A DNA stretch of 64,000 nt from Trachythela sp. YZ-2020. Lineage: Eukaryota > Cnidaria > Anthozoa > Malacalcyonacea > Clavulariidae. The notes under the pieces were generated by a model that did no database searches, was not told where the DNA came from, and saw only the letters and a list, made by a program, of their open reading frames with translations. Every line of letters starts with the position of its first letter. Position 1 is the stretch's first letter. The translations under genes were made by a program, and so were the position numbers. The stretch covers positions 110,001 through 174,000 of the forward strand of contig JADLSH010000064.1 in assembly GCA_016169945.1 (NCBI GenBank), written 5' to 3'. Shown here piece after piece: positions 11,614-23,359 of this stretch.

Positions 11614-11851
11614 TCGATTTTTGGCAGGCAACTCTCCTCCCTCGTTTTCTCCTCTCCTCGTATTTTATCCCCCAAGATCCCCCTTTATCCCGCCTTCCCC
11701 CCGACCCAATCCCCTTAATTTTATTACTACTCGGCCAAAACAACATTATATTATTAATTCGCCGTTCGCGACAGTATTGCTCTTTTTTGATGGGGATTTT
11801 TCAAACGTTTGCCATTTGGGATGCCACAAGAGTTGCCTGCGGAGGAGGCTA
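11614..11851 (-). repeat. Right terminal inverted repeat of Element A
   Basis: Reverse complement of 1226-1454. It ends GGAGGAGGCTA directly before the second CAAAAACAC. It begins about 120 bp upstream of the start codon at 11490 and so probably contributes promoter sequence to that gene. Confidence 0.85.
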
Positions 11852-11860
11852 CAAAAACAC
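11852..11860. repeat. Right 9-bp target-site duplication of Element A
   Basis: CAAAAACAC, identical to 1217-1225, immediately outside the right inverted repeat. Confidence 0.85.
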
Positions 11861-12321
11861 CAACAATTGACAAATTTTATAGTTCAAGTATTTGTGCAAA
11901 AATATTTCTGTTAAAAAGTTGTATAGCGAGACAAATTTATGTCAAGATGAATCATATATACCACGACAGTTGTTCTGCATTCAGTCAGTTTAATTGTTTG
12001 AAGAGTGAGCGAGTTATACGTGTGAATTTATCGTTTTGACCTGTGTCACTGCAACCCAAGAAAGCGAAACGAAGAGAGATTGTCAATTTGACGTCGTTCT
12101 TCTTCCATTAATTCTACCGAACATTCGACCACGTAAATTGCGGACTATATTAAATAATACAGGCAAGTCAAATACAGTATACAACTCAATATGTTTATCG
12201 AAATTTACCAGCATTTGCCAAGGAATTTACTGTGATACAGATGGTTAATTAAAACTGATGTAAAGTTTATGGAGACTGGTTAGAAAGGTAGCAGGAAAGA
12301 AATCACTATTCTCAAGAAAAC

Positions 12322-12450
12322 ATGGCTAGCCCCAGAGCAAGGAAAACAACTACGATGAATTGTTTAAAGAAGAAATTGAATGACGGGAAACAGTCATTGG
12401 CTGATCAGTTTGAGTTTAAGGTGTTTGTTGCATTTGTGTTCAAAGATAAG
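12322..12450 (+). CDS. Candidate first exon of an unknown protein
   Basis: ATG in good context (AAACATGG) opens 43 codons, MASPRARKTTTMNCLKKKLN followed by a segment ending FEFKVFVAFVFKDK, and stops exactly at a consensus donor AAG|GTGAGG. The N-terminus is basic and then hydrophobic/aromatic. It is absent from Element A and lies 460 bp outside its right end. No downstream exon was found before the opposite-strand RecQ exon, so the gene may be truncated. It is too short to name. Confidence 0.4.
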
Positions 12451-12834
12451 GTGAGGGAACCACCGTTTCCATTTTGTTCATAATATTTGTACGAGTGGCT
12501 TTAAAATATGGTAAGCCTTGCCTGTGTCTGTGTGGGAGGGGGGAGGGGATGACATCCATACCTCCCCAACAAAGGAAAGGAAATGGGAAATAACCCCCCC
12601 ACTCTCCCCACTTAATTCGGATGTCATAATCTATGGAACACCATACTGGACAAAAATACTTCAAGCTTATATAAGTAAAACTTCTTCCGTGCATATACTT
12701 TATCGACTTTTTCGTAAGACCAAAATACATGTGTTTACAACTTCATGCTTTGTGTGTAAATTTAGCCCTCTCAACCTACAAACTGGTGCATATTATATTG
12801 GGTTCTCCGTCGCCGAAAATTAACTTTTTTCATG

Positions 12835-13013
12835 CAATCGAGCACGTACGGAGCGATTGCAAAACACCGACTTTTCCCTGATCCCGTTGGAGAACTCAAG
12901 AACACGTCTTTCCCAAGAGCATACGCTTCAACCACTTCGTGTTGTGGGCCTCTCAGTTCCTCATACCCAAACTTTGAGAGACCATATTTTATTGCATCTT
13001 CGAGAAGAACCAT
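12835..13013 (-). CDS. RecQ-like helicase, first exon only
   Basis: From ATG 13013 the protein reads DAIKYGLSKFGYEELRGPQ and then GKDVFLSSPTGSGKSRCF. These are the RecQ motif 0 region (FGYEELRGPQ) and Walker A (PTGSGKS). The conserved reading stops near DCMKKVNF, where an intron donor (AAAAAAGTTAAT) is possible. No later helicase motif is visible downstream on this strand before Element A. It is either the first exon of a gene disrupted by the insertion or a fragment of another helicase-bearing repeat. It is the third distinct RecQ-like sequence within 13 kb. Confidence 0.6.
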
Positions 13014-13054
13014 ATTCTCTATTCTTTGAAATGACTTTGTTTTATTTTTAATTT

Positions 13055-15985
13055 ATAAGTCGAAAGCCTTAAGGAGCATTTATTGGCTAGAATAATGACA
13101 CACCCCCAGTCACACCCCGGTCAAAAATTCCACCGGTAGATTTGGCGCGCTGCAAGTGGGAAAAGTCCTTTCCAGCGTCCATCCGAACCGCGAAAACTGT
13201 ATTCATGCTAATCAGGGTATTAATATATATATTATATAATTTCAAAGTATAGTTTGTAACTAAGCATAATAAAGCTGTTCTCTGGTCTTTTGTACAGCTT
13301 ATAACTACTGTATCCTTTTCTACGTGACTTTGTCTATTGAAAATCTGGAATTTATTGCACGCATTGAATCATGACATTTTCAAATAAGGATTCTTCTATT
13401 TTTCGCGAGTCGCAAGTTGCTAGGTCGGGTACCGAAAAAAGTCGGGTAATCAAATTTGGCAATGGAAAATGGCTCTGGAAATTTCTCAGGGGACTACTTG
13501 CCTGTGGAAATTTAGGATATAAAAGGAGTTTTACAAGTTAGGTTTCATTTTTGATTAGCTTTAATTTCAAGCGTATTAGGTCTGGCTCTGACATTAAGAT
13601 TTACCGAAGGTCTTATGCTGCAAAATTCGTGACATTCAATTCACCAGCTGTAAATAGGACCGATTTGCATCTTGTATGATAATATTTATATGGAAGTAAT
13701 TAATACACATAAAATCTGTTTTCAATAATGGCATAGATTTAAATCAGCAAACTCCAGGTTTGTGATTTGATTGAACATTGACTGATTTAGACGGTTAACA
13801 AATATATTTATAAAATAAAGCAATTTCTATATGACAGTAAATGACAGCAAAGATCTCGCTTATATATTGCCATACACCGATAAAAACGTTTCCATATTTT
13901 GCCACAGATTCCAATCCACAAGCTCTAAGATTTCATTGCATGGTCATTGGCTTAGATGGTTAATAAATATCTTTAAAAAATTACAACAGGGTGCGTGACG
14001 TGTATTTTACATATACATGACATACTGGTAGCATTCACAGTTTATCGCGCGCAAAAAAATGCCAAATTCTAAAAAAAATAGATCTATGCAACAAAACATG
14101 CCGCCATGTTATTATCCACTTTGATTACAACATTTCCTCTGATTTTCTTTTCTGTCAAAAATTGCGTGCCGGCGAATAATTCCCGGAGAAATTAGTCGCG
14201 CCATGTTTAGCTACCCGCTATTTTTGCACGCACCCACGTCTTTTATCCACGACTTGCCCAACTTAGACAATCTCACCTTTGGATTGTAAAATAGTTAAAC
14301 ATCAGCTTTTCTCTTTGATTGCCAGAGCAACTGTGTTCGTTTCATTGACTTATAAATCTTTTTGTGATTGATCTTGGTGACAGAAATAATAGCTAAAAGA
14401 TTTTTGTATCATTTCCTGAGAGACGAAAGAGAATCTAATTGAATTTTAGCGATCGCTTCGGTATAACAATTAACAACACACCGAGCCAAATAATCATTTT
14501 TCAACCTATCAGATCAATTTTTTATTGTTCTCAATCTGTTTTAGAATTTGACTCAAGACTCAAGGTCTTGTGTTCAAATTTCAAAACTCGATATAGGTAT
14601 TGAATTCAAAATTCAAAACCTAGAACAGGTATTGTATTTGATATTTAGGAATTTGGAAGAAACGAAAAGGGATATAGAATAAAAGAGATAATTGCTAGAT
14701 AGGTTCAATGCGAAATGATTACTGCACTGAACTGAATATAACACAAATTCATCGTCGTTACACTGCAATCCTAGGTGTTGCATAATTTCTAAATACAGCA
14801 TATGTATCTCAAATGTCCAAATTGAGTATCAAGCAATACAGTCAAGGCAACAAATATATCAATATGAAACGTGAAAACAAAATTAATAAAAAAACTCTGC
14901 TCAAATGTTCTACTCGTATAACTGTGGCGGCTGAGAATCGAACTCCGCCCAAATTACGCTTCAAAGCGCAAGAGGAGTATCACACCACCACAGTAGTATC
15001 CATTATTCTATTCATTATACGTGCATAACGTAACCACATAAAAACTGACCTGCAAACGTTTTGTCGTCTAATTAATTTGTTTTTGAGAACGTATCCTGAA
15101 ACCGGACATTTTGAATACTATAAAACAATGGTAGACCAAAAATAATATAATTTGGACACGTCCTGCCGGCAAAGAAAGGGTGGGGGGAGGGAGTGTGGGT
15201 GTCATGGGAGGAAGGAATGAGAGGGAGGAATGGTGGGTGGAAAGATGGGAAGGGGGGCGCTTCACATCAATCACTTTCAGAGTGTGATTTTCGATCTATC
15301 AAAATCTGATAATATATTTGACCATTGTTTCATAAGTCAAAATCAGTTTACCTGTACAGCAAAACAGCAAGTAAAGCACACTCAAACAGTGACAAAAACG
15401 AAAAAAATATTCAAAACATTTCTGGCAGCGTTACTGATTTCGAAACTCCTGAGGACAAGTAAACACGGCGGGGGTTGGCATTTAATGTATTTCTGGCAAG
15501 GTTTTGTATATCATACATTTAAACATTTCCAAACCTTTATTAAAACTACAAGCTTTCTACATTAGATCTTTAATTTACCATACGAACAGCTTTCTTGTAA
15601 ATTATTTATATTCAATTCTATATTTAAATTATCGGATTATTAATTCAAATTTAGATTCTAGCCACGCACTTTTGCAACGAAAATGAATATTAACTAAATA
15701 CAGTGTACTAACTATTGATACAAGTAATTATACCAAATTACATTATATTTAATTGTTTATCGAATAATTTTACAGAGAACTAAACTACAGATACATCAAT
15801 ACTATATCTTCAGATGATATTTAGTAAGTCTGCGTATATAAGGTAAACACTCATTTGATCACGAGAGTAATGCATACTTAATGTTCTATTGCCTCACGTT
15901 CGATATGAATGTCGTTACTACATTTCTCCATGCTGCTAATTCTTTCTCGTTCTTTTCAATTTTTTAAACATAATTTAATTAATTC
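13055..15985. other. Gene-free AT-rich stretch
   Basis: No supportable coding region or repeat pair seen. It contains a G-rich tract at about 15170-15260. The 16-mer TTTTTGAGAACGTATC occurs at about 15079 and again at about 16706. A weak tRNA-like segment near 14930-15000 was not accepted. Confidence 0.5.
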
Positions 15986-15989
15986 AATT

Positions 15990-17115
15990 AGAATATAATA
16001 ACTATCAGAAAGCATTCCGATAATCGTCCAGTTTTTGAGGTATGCGACGCTCTCTTGTTGCATAACGTTTTGTCAAACAGTTTCGGACGTGGTTGGAGTC
16101 TCATGTCGAATATGATCATGATGTCGCCTTACATACAATCTTGGAGGTTTCTTTTCGATTTTCGCCAAAACTGATCCCGTTTCTTCAATGAGCTTACCTT
16201 CAGAAGATCACTGCTCGGGAGTTAAACAATCTTGTCAGCAAGGTTGCATCTTGTTCCTTCCTTGTTGTTTACGGGATTGGACAGCTCTTTTCACTAGATC
16301 AGTAGATAATAGGTGACATGTCTTATTTAATGTAGCTGATTCCGTTCTTTACAGAAATTACAACCACTATCTGAAATCACCAGGTAATTCCTGACTAACA
16401 AATACATACGTATTCTCTTACATGTCGTCTTTCCATTACATGAATTCGTCAGGGGGATATCCAGCCATGGACAATGTGCATCGATATTTAAAAGAGTAAT
16501 CTTTTACATAAGCGGACCAGCATAATCAAAGTTAGTCTTTTTGTGGCCATTCCTATAGATGCTAAGATTCTTTCGGTCGTGTTTTCTGATGAAACTGGCA
16601 TGTAGAACTACTTCTAGCCCGTTTTTCAATCGCAGGCCACCAGACATATCTACGAACCAAACCTTTCATCTGAGACATACCATGATGTGCTTAATTTTTT
16701 ATTTTTGAGAACGTATCGCCACGCTCGATCTATATAAAAGACAACCTACTTTGGACTCAGTTCATTTCTCCGAGTAAAATCACGCTTGATGCTTTGATTT
16801 TATCATCTTGCACTGTGTTGGACCATCCATGCAAGGTAAATTGGTAGACTTACCAATGTATATTTGTAACACCAAATCTCTTATTGTTAGATTTTAACTG
16901 CATCTACGAGACTTCCAGAGAACTGTTGCATTGAATTTACAACTTCACAAGGTGTCATGATCAGCGTTGGACTCGGCTCGACCTCCCACGGAAGTCTTTC
17001 CAAGTCTACAAATTGAATCGTATTCGTAAGCAGACATCATCAATGCCCATCTTTGAATTCTGCTAGATGCAATTTGTGGAATTGCTCGCTCGACTCTGAA
17101 TATTCCTGGGGGCGG
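15990..17115 (-). mobile_element. Ty3/Gypsy retrotransposon remnant (RNase H end to integrase)
   Basis: Minus-strand reading, split over several frames. Near 17085-17000 it reads ASSRIQRWALMMSAYEYDS, the end of a Gypsy RNase H region. Near 16685-16560 it reads HHGMSQMKGLVRRYVWWPAI and then CQFHQKTRPK, the integrase zinc-binding region. Near 16520-16470 DYAGP and NIDAHCPW match the start of the integrase core. An Arg/His-rich stretch near 16150-16080 resembles the Pol C-terminus. Multiple frameshifts and stops show that it is long dead. No LTRs were identified. Confidence 0.7.
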
Positions 17116-17675
17116 TTTGTGATCGGTTAAGTCGTGAGGTTACGATTATTTAGGAATTGGTTGAATTTCATGACTGCAAAAATTATGGTAAAATATATGC
17201 GAATATATTTTTTGTCAGAGTTCGTGAGGAAAAAACAAGAGATTTCTCGGTTCTGTCTTCTATCTTGTGGAATAACACAGACCGAACTACAAATATTCGC
17301 GGAACTGAGATGCAGTTGTCCTGGAACAAAGATATTGTGTCCTAGATAGGAAATAAATAAGTAGGAAATAAACACCTGAACTGACACTATATTATATTTG
17401 TTAATTACTTTAATTTTATAATCTAGGGGTCTAAAATTGCCATATGGTACAAATATGCACGCCAAAGAGATGCGGTTAGCGCGCTGCCTTTTACTTCTGA
17501 GTTAAACCAGCTATACAGTATGTCGCGGGCAAGAATTGCTCAGGTGGGTTAATCTTCCTGTGCTTGATAAACTCGGGTAGTTTGAGATTGGTTGGTTCTC
17601 TCCCGTAATTGCGAGGATTTTCTACGGATATTCCGGTTTTCATCTCTAGCTAAAAACTAAACGTTAGGCATTGAA

Positions 17676-17700
17676 TAAATGAATGAATGAACTTTATTTG
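17676..17700. repeat. Short (TGAA)n tract followed by CTTTATTTG
   Basis: AATGAATGAATGAACTTTAT is closely similar to 49748-49782 (GAATGAATGAACGAACAAC, then TTTATTTGAAGAT). Short tandem tails of this type occur at 3' ends of LINE elements. No LINE coding sequence was identified at either place. Confidence 0.35.
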
Positions 17701-17884
17701 AAAAGGGTCCTTTATACGTTGTTACTGGTAACAGTATTCTTCCCAACAGCCCTATATAACTAATATAAGTAGTTATTAAATACTAACAATGACAAGTTAC
17801 TGAGTATTTACTGTACAACAAACACAGACAATTGCGAGAATGGTCAACTTCCCTATTTAATTGCAAAAAGACGGGCAATAGGTA

Positions 17885-18877
17885 TTAAGAGGCACTGTCT
17901 GTAAAAACCAACCACTCCATCTGTGATGAAGATTTATTTTAGCCTAATTTCTTGTTGATTGAAGAAATATGCCTAATAGAGTATATTAATTTATATGAGT
18001 CCTTCGAAATCCGACTGTAAAATTTTTTATTACGATTCGAATTGCGTCAGACAAATTGGCCTTTGGCGACCATCTTGAAAAGCAAGAATATGCACTATAT
18101 TTCACGATATCGTTCTTTGAAATCGCGTTTTTGTTGTCAATGAAAACATACCACATGAAAAAACATGCTTTTATGTACACATTACTATAATTTGTAGATA
18201 AATTTTAGCACCTGAATTTGTTTGCCGCTTATTTAAAAAATACGTCTGTCGGCAGCCATTTTAGATGTCCTATTATTGCTCAGACTTAAGCCATTTTTAC
18301 GAAAAAGTGAGGAAAGACCCACAGTTAATAATAATATCATGTTAATAAACAAGGTTTCGTTTAAACATTCAAAACATAACATTTTGCGGTTAGGCTCTCG
18401 CTTTCGATATAAACCCGATGAAACATGTGCAGTTTTTACCTCTATACCTTGTTTGTACGAATTCTTGATCGAGTGTGCTACTGACTATTTATTGTTGTAG
18501 CATCGAAACGACTGACCTTCCGTGCCACAAATACGTCGCACTTATTCACTAAAATGAGTACAAATGCCCAACGAAAGCTTGTGCTAAACACTTGCCTTGT
18601 AACTTGATATTTTCGATAGTAAATTCAAGACTCAATTGATATGATCCACGTGCATCACTACCAATCACTACCAATTCGACAAACTCGTTTCTCGTCGTTC
18701 TTTGCTCTCGTTTTGCATTCTGTTTAGGGTTCTCATTCTCCAAACGTGTTAGGTTTTACTGCATAAACACTTCTTTCTTCGTTCTCAAGAAAAGATAGCA
18801 GTTTTGGAATGGTTTGACAAAGCTCTGTTTTGCTCTGTTATTGTTTTGATTTGAAGGAATTACCGCTGATCATATAC
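17885..18877 (+). repeat. Left TIR of Element B
   Basis: 993 bp, reverse complement of 24130-25126 with a few percent mismatch. Conserved blocks include CTCGATCAAGAATTCGTACA (complement) and TTGACAAAGCTCTGTTTTGC. A 74-codon open frame occurs in both arms (18276-18500 + and 24736-24512 -) and differs at only a few residues, but it has no recognisable motif and probably reflects shared sequence rather than a gene. Confidence 0.9.
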
Positions 18878-19078
18878 GTATGTACCATGGTATGTACTGA
18901 ACATCCATGACCGGAGTGAATGGGTAGTTTTAAGTTTTTACCGAATTATATTGTTTTGAATTTTTCTAATAGATTTGGAATATAGTAGTCAATTTGACAT
19001 GCTTGTCAATTTATAATTTCCTCCAGGTGAGTGGTGACCGGTTAGCGTGTGTCAATATCCACCACGTTTTAGATTAAT

Positions 19079-22000
19079 TTATCTTTCGTCTTTGCTACAT
19101 GCGCATTCACGGATCATAAGCTCAATGTTGGTGATCAAATTTTGTTTTCTGTCGTTTGACTTGAAGGAGAGATCGAAATGGTTGCACATTTCTTTTAACA
19201 TCTTTACTCCAAAGGAGGACATTTTTCCCTTTTGGTAGTAGTCGCAAAGATCATACACCTCGAAAACGATCGGGTGTTTGACAGCAAGTTGTCCAAGGAT
19301 TTCTTCAACTTGGGTGTTTTGTTCATTTTCGTTTTCTAGACATTCAACATCCTCCAGGGCTAAATCAACATTCTCCAACCTACCAAGTTTTCGTTGTTTT
19401 GCAGTCATTCGCGAGAAGAATCCCTTGATCTGTGTTGCATTCAACCACACATTTCTTGTAAATAGTCGGTCGCCGTTCTCGTTTCTTGCTGTGCGCATAT
19501 CTGCAACTACTTGGGCAGGATCGGCCTTGTGACCGGTTTTTGCACCAGCCAAGTACCTTGCTTCAAGATAATTCTTTATCTTAGGTGGAAAGGGTTTGGA
19601 GCTCTTCAACTGCTTTAGGGCCCATCCTTTATTTAGCACACTGCGATGGACACCTCGGGCGTTTCCTTCCAGTAAAGATGGTGTTATATTGATATCTTTC
19701 TCGCTGTGCTCAGGATTCCGTGAAGTCAAAGAAAGCGTTGAGAACATTTTCCCCCAATCGTGTTTAATCTTGTTGTAGACACTTTCTGTCCCTTGGTACG
19801 TGTTCGTGTGGTCTGCCACAACCATGTGAAGGTCGTACTCATTAAATGATTTGAACGATAGCGTACATCTTGGTTCGAGGCAATGGAATAATAATTGCCC
19901 CGTATCTGTATCTTCCTTGTCGTTCAGTTGCGTGTTTTTCTTTACTTCCCGCATATCATTGATCTGGAACTGAAAGTGTTCTCCATCAGAAGTGCGCATT
20001 CCCGTGGAGGACTGATGTGTTACGTATATCTCTTGGTATTTAACTAATTTTCCTGGACCGATTCCATATGCTTTCCATACTTTAACTCCATCCTTTTCGT
20101 ATTTGAAATTATGGTATGCGCTGATGTTTGGAATCTCTTTCATGTCAAGACACTTGTTGGTCTCGTCGATAATGTTAACAGAAGCGGTAGTTCCTTTCAC
20201 TCTCTTCTCAACCAGGGCCATTCTCATATTCCTCGCATTCAAGATGTCATGACCTTCGTTGCAATATCTCTTCATTGCGAGTTTCATTGGACATAAAATC
20301 CTGTCACATACGTCTTTGCCATTTTGTGGCTCAGAGAAATGATATCCAGCTACCTATGAAATGATATCCGACGATATTTCCAATATCTCGAACAGCAGCA
20401 ATCAAATAGTTATTGTGGTAGCAACCTGCCTCATCAGATCTCAGAAACACTTTTGAGACTTGCAAGTCGTCTTTTATGCTTTCCAATAGGTTTTGTACGA
20501 TAGATGTTACTGCGTACCAGTCTTGAGTACATGTGTCAAAAAGGTGTGCATAAGAGAAAACTTGGATTTTCCCATTACGATCTTTACTTATAACGCTGCT
20601 GATATGCCAGCTAAGACCCCTCTTAGCAAACCAATCCGACTGCTTTTCCCGATATTTTGACTGGAGAAATTTCATTGCCCAATCCATAACTATAAGGGCG
20701 GAATTTTCTTCCAGTGTTTCCACGATTTCCTCTTTGGCTGCTTCCTGGTTTATGGAACGCAAAGTATGGCCTTTCCATTCTAATATTAGTTTCTTTGCTT
20801 CTTCGAGGTCATATATCAAGTCGTCTTTCTGGTCTGGATTATAAAATCTCGTTGACAAATAGTTAATCAATGTTCTTATGTCAGTAAACAATGTCTTCAG
20901 ATCTTCGCACTCGGGGCAAACCATGTTATGTTGATGGCTGCAGCTACATTGGAAATCCTTATCAAGTGGATCGCTTAGACCAAATTTACGACAATGATCA
21001 GCACATTCGTCTTCTTCTGCTTTACAATGTACCTTATACTCCGTCTTTAAATAGTTTTTACCCTCTCTTATTCTTCTACGTAAGTCGTTTAATGTTGACT
21101 TTTCACCACCAGCCTGTTCGAGGTCGTCAACAACTTTTTGTAGAGTGACAAATGCTGCTGCACCGTCTGCTGCAATATTGTCAAGACCTTGTAAAGATTT
21201 TCGCTCTGAAGCTTCTCTTACTTTCAATATTCGGTACATTGTTCTTTCGCTTAAGGGTGAAAACTCCTCCTCCTTGCAGTGTTCCACATATTGAGCAATC
21301 ATTGTTGATCGAGTCACAGTTCGAATAATGTTTGGCATGGTAATCGTTTCTCCATTGTCAAGTTTTAGCTTCCGAGTGCCATACGAAACGTCTTGGTAGA
21401 AGTAAGGCCGATTGATGAAGTCTATGAAGTGGTCGAGCTTGGTTTTGTCTATTCTCACACGATGTTGTGTACCTTTATTCACTTGTTCACCTGGACCCAC
21501 AATATTCGCATGCATTCTAGCTCTTTTGATCTGCCAGTTCGTTACATTTCCGTATGGTCGGTGGAGTTCAATTAGCTTTTTTGCTGAAAAACGATAAGCA
21601 TAGATACTAAGGATTTGGGTTTTCAAATTTCTTGTTGGTGCATCCCTATGTGCAATCATCAACAGCCTCAATTCCTCGCTCATACCCGTGGAATTTGTAT
21701 TCTTCATAGCCTCGAACAATTTCTCTCCATCTTTTGGCGCGATGACTCCACAAACTACGCGACATGCTTCTGTTGCTCGGTCAATACAAACGTTTTGATC
21801 TTTTTTGCTTGTGTTTTCCCATTTGGTGCCAAGCCTACTTTCCAAAGGAGATATTCCGTCTACCTCTGTTTCCATAGATAATGTAGTAAATGCGTCATTG
21901 TAGACTTCAAGAACATCATTTGTCTGTTCTTCGTTAGGCGAGAAAATGGAATCTTCGGTCCATCGACTGGGAGTCCAATCTTCATCCACACCAGGACATT

Positions 22001-23179
22001 GACGACGCTGCACCAAATTCATTGGCGTAGCCACGCCCACACAAGAGGCAATCATCTGCTTGGCTTGAACTTTGCATTGTCTACAGTGGAAGAATAACAA
22101 CAGTGAAACAAAAGTGATAAATATCAATATTATGTAAATCAGGGCCGGATTAACCATATGCAGAAGCGGCATATGCCACGGGTCACGCGCCTTCAAGGGG
22201 CCCTGCGTTTAATTCTGGAAAGAACAAACTGAAATTGAACGCGGAAACCTTTGTCATATGTCCTACAATCGGGTAGCGGAGCGTAATACAGTCTGTGCAC
22301 AGGCTAGGTAGCAGAAAGCTACTTAGAAACGTTAGAAACCTGTCAAGACATGAGACGCCCTCACTGTATTGTTCTCAAACTTTATTGAGAAAAAGTTACA
22401 GACTAATTTGCAATAGTAATGGGTATAATATGAAATACATTATTATTAAACTTTATTTACAGAGAGTAAACACATTATTACTCCAAAGAGTATTCTTCCT
22501 AATGGCGCTCTAATATAAGATTAAAACGATTGATGTGAATTAACGAGTCTGTACCTTGATGATGCTTCAATAATGCTTTTGTTTTCTAAATCGGCGGGGG
22601 GTTGCCTTATCCAGTTGTCTTCTCCTTCTATTTGTATCTTATGCTTTTTCCTGCATGATGAGCATATACCTATAAAACCAGGACCCAGAGAAAGTAAACA
22701 CTTTGTCAGTCATATTACAGTTTGACTTGAACCAAGGTATAACAAAACAAACATGAAATAATGAAGCGAATTCAAAATTAGAACATACGTGATCCGACTG
22801 GAACACTTTTCTTATACAACGTCATGATCTCCTTTGCCATCTGAAGTCTGACCGTATCTCTTCCTTTCACTTGCCTTCTCTCGCCAACGTGTTTTGGATG
22901 CTGACAGGTGGTCTTCGATTCCTTCCAATATTTACCCAGCCTATGTCTGTGCATGGGACAAATCCATAATTTCTCTATTTGTTGTTGACTAATATCGTAA
23001 AGCCCACTTCGCGCCAGAATAAGCTCGTACTCTGTGAAAGATTCTCGCGATAAATGATATGTAGCTAAATGGGTCCCAATGTCATCCTTGCATTCGACTA
23101 CACGATGTAGTTTCTCGCTTCCACGAGATGGCCCGCAAACCAACGCATCTTTTTCTTTTAGAAAACACGAAATAGACAT
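19079..23179 (-). pseudogene. Large zinc-finger protein with DDE-like motifs (three exons), candidate transposase of Element B
   Basis: Exon 1 (23179-22789) starts MSISCFLKEKDALVCG and carries a Cys/His cluster (ICPMHRHRLGKYW, TTCQHPKH). Exon 2 (22669-22555) begins ICSSCRKKHK. Exon 3 (22080-19079) begins with RQCKVQAKQ. Both introns are GT-AG and the splice phases agree. Exon 3 contains IVMDWAMKF, LRSDEAGCYHN 82 residues later and SEPQNGKD about 26 residues further: a D-D-E/D spacing suggestive of an RNase H-like transposase (inference). Downstream are a C2H2 finger (CLEPRCTLSFKSFNEYDLH, then MVVADH) and a SAP-like helical tail. A 22-bp insertion (20348-20369 with its repeat) shifts the frame immediately before SEPQNGKD and creates a stop at 20331. 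I recall the family as abundant and unnamed in cnidarian genomes. It is the only gene between the TIRs. Confidence 0.75.
20336..20369. repeat. 12-bp direct repeat around a 10-bp spacer inside the Element B gene
   Basis: GAAATGATATCC occurs at 20336-20347 and 20358-20369, separated by AGCTACCTAT. One repeat plus spacer (22 bp) is exactly the surplus that throws the reading frame. Upstream YHF and downstream SEP join in frame without it. Confidence 0.85.
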
Positions 23180-23359
23180 TTTAATTTCCGTAAATTATAA
23201 CAAATTTAAATACACAGCGACTAGGAAGTAGAGTTGCAGAGCATCGATTTAGCAAATTAATCAGCGCTTACTAAAAGCGAAAGTTAACGTGTCAGTAGAC
23301 ACTGACAAGTGACAACCTGTCACTGCTGTCAGACATTCAGACTATCAGAGGTTACATAA

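Larger units (their letters stand above)
1226..11851. mobile_element. Element A: 10.6-kb DNA transposon with RecQ-like helicase and two further genes
   Basis: Bounded by inverted repeats of 229 bp (1226-1454) and 238 bp (11614-11851) with termini TAGCCTCCTCCGCAGG, flanked by the exact 9-bp duplication CAAAAACAC. Content: a RecQ-type helicase (+), a multi-exon unknown protein (-) and an ankyrin/unknown-domain protein (-). Each gene carries at least one frame problem, so this copy is probably dead. From memory, the AcademH lineage of DNA transposons carries helicases, but I cannot confirm that its target-site duplication or proteins match. The superfamily is therefore left open. Smaller MITEs (6946-7219, 9601-9847 and copies near 4.2-4.5 kb) have inserted since. 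Confidence 0.8.

Noticed and set aside
14925..15005. tRNA-like segment on the minus strand (7-bp acceptor stem, TTCGATTC loop)
   Set aside because: No D-arm can be formed and the anticodon loop has the wrong size.
17127..17465. 112-codon frame on the minus strand
   Set aside because: Hydrophobic and aromatic residues from AT-rich DNA with an overlapping open frame opposite; no motif.
18276..18500. 74-codon frame conserved in both Element B TIRs (also 24736-24512)
   Set aside because: Its conservation is explained by TIR identity. It has no motif and lies in a non-coding context.
20331..20370. 22-nt intron at the Element B frame break
   Set aside because: Too short for a spliceosomal intron, and no GT-AG pair leaves both YHF and SEP intact.
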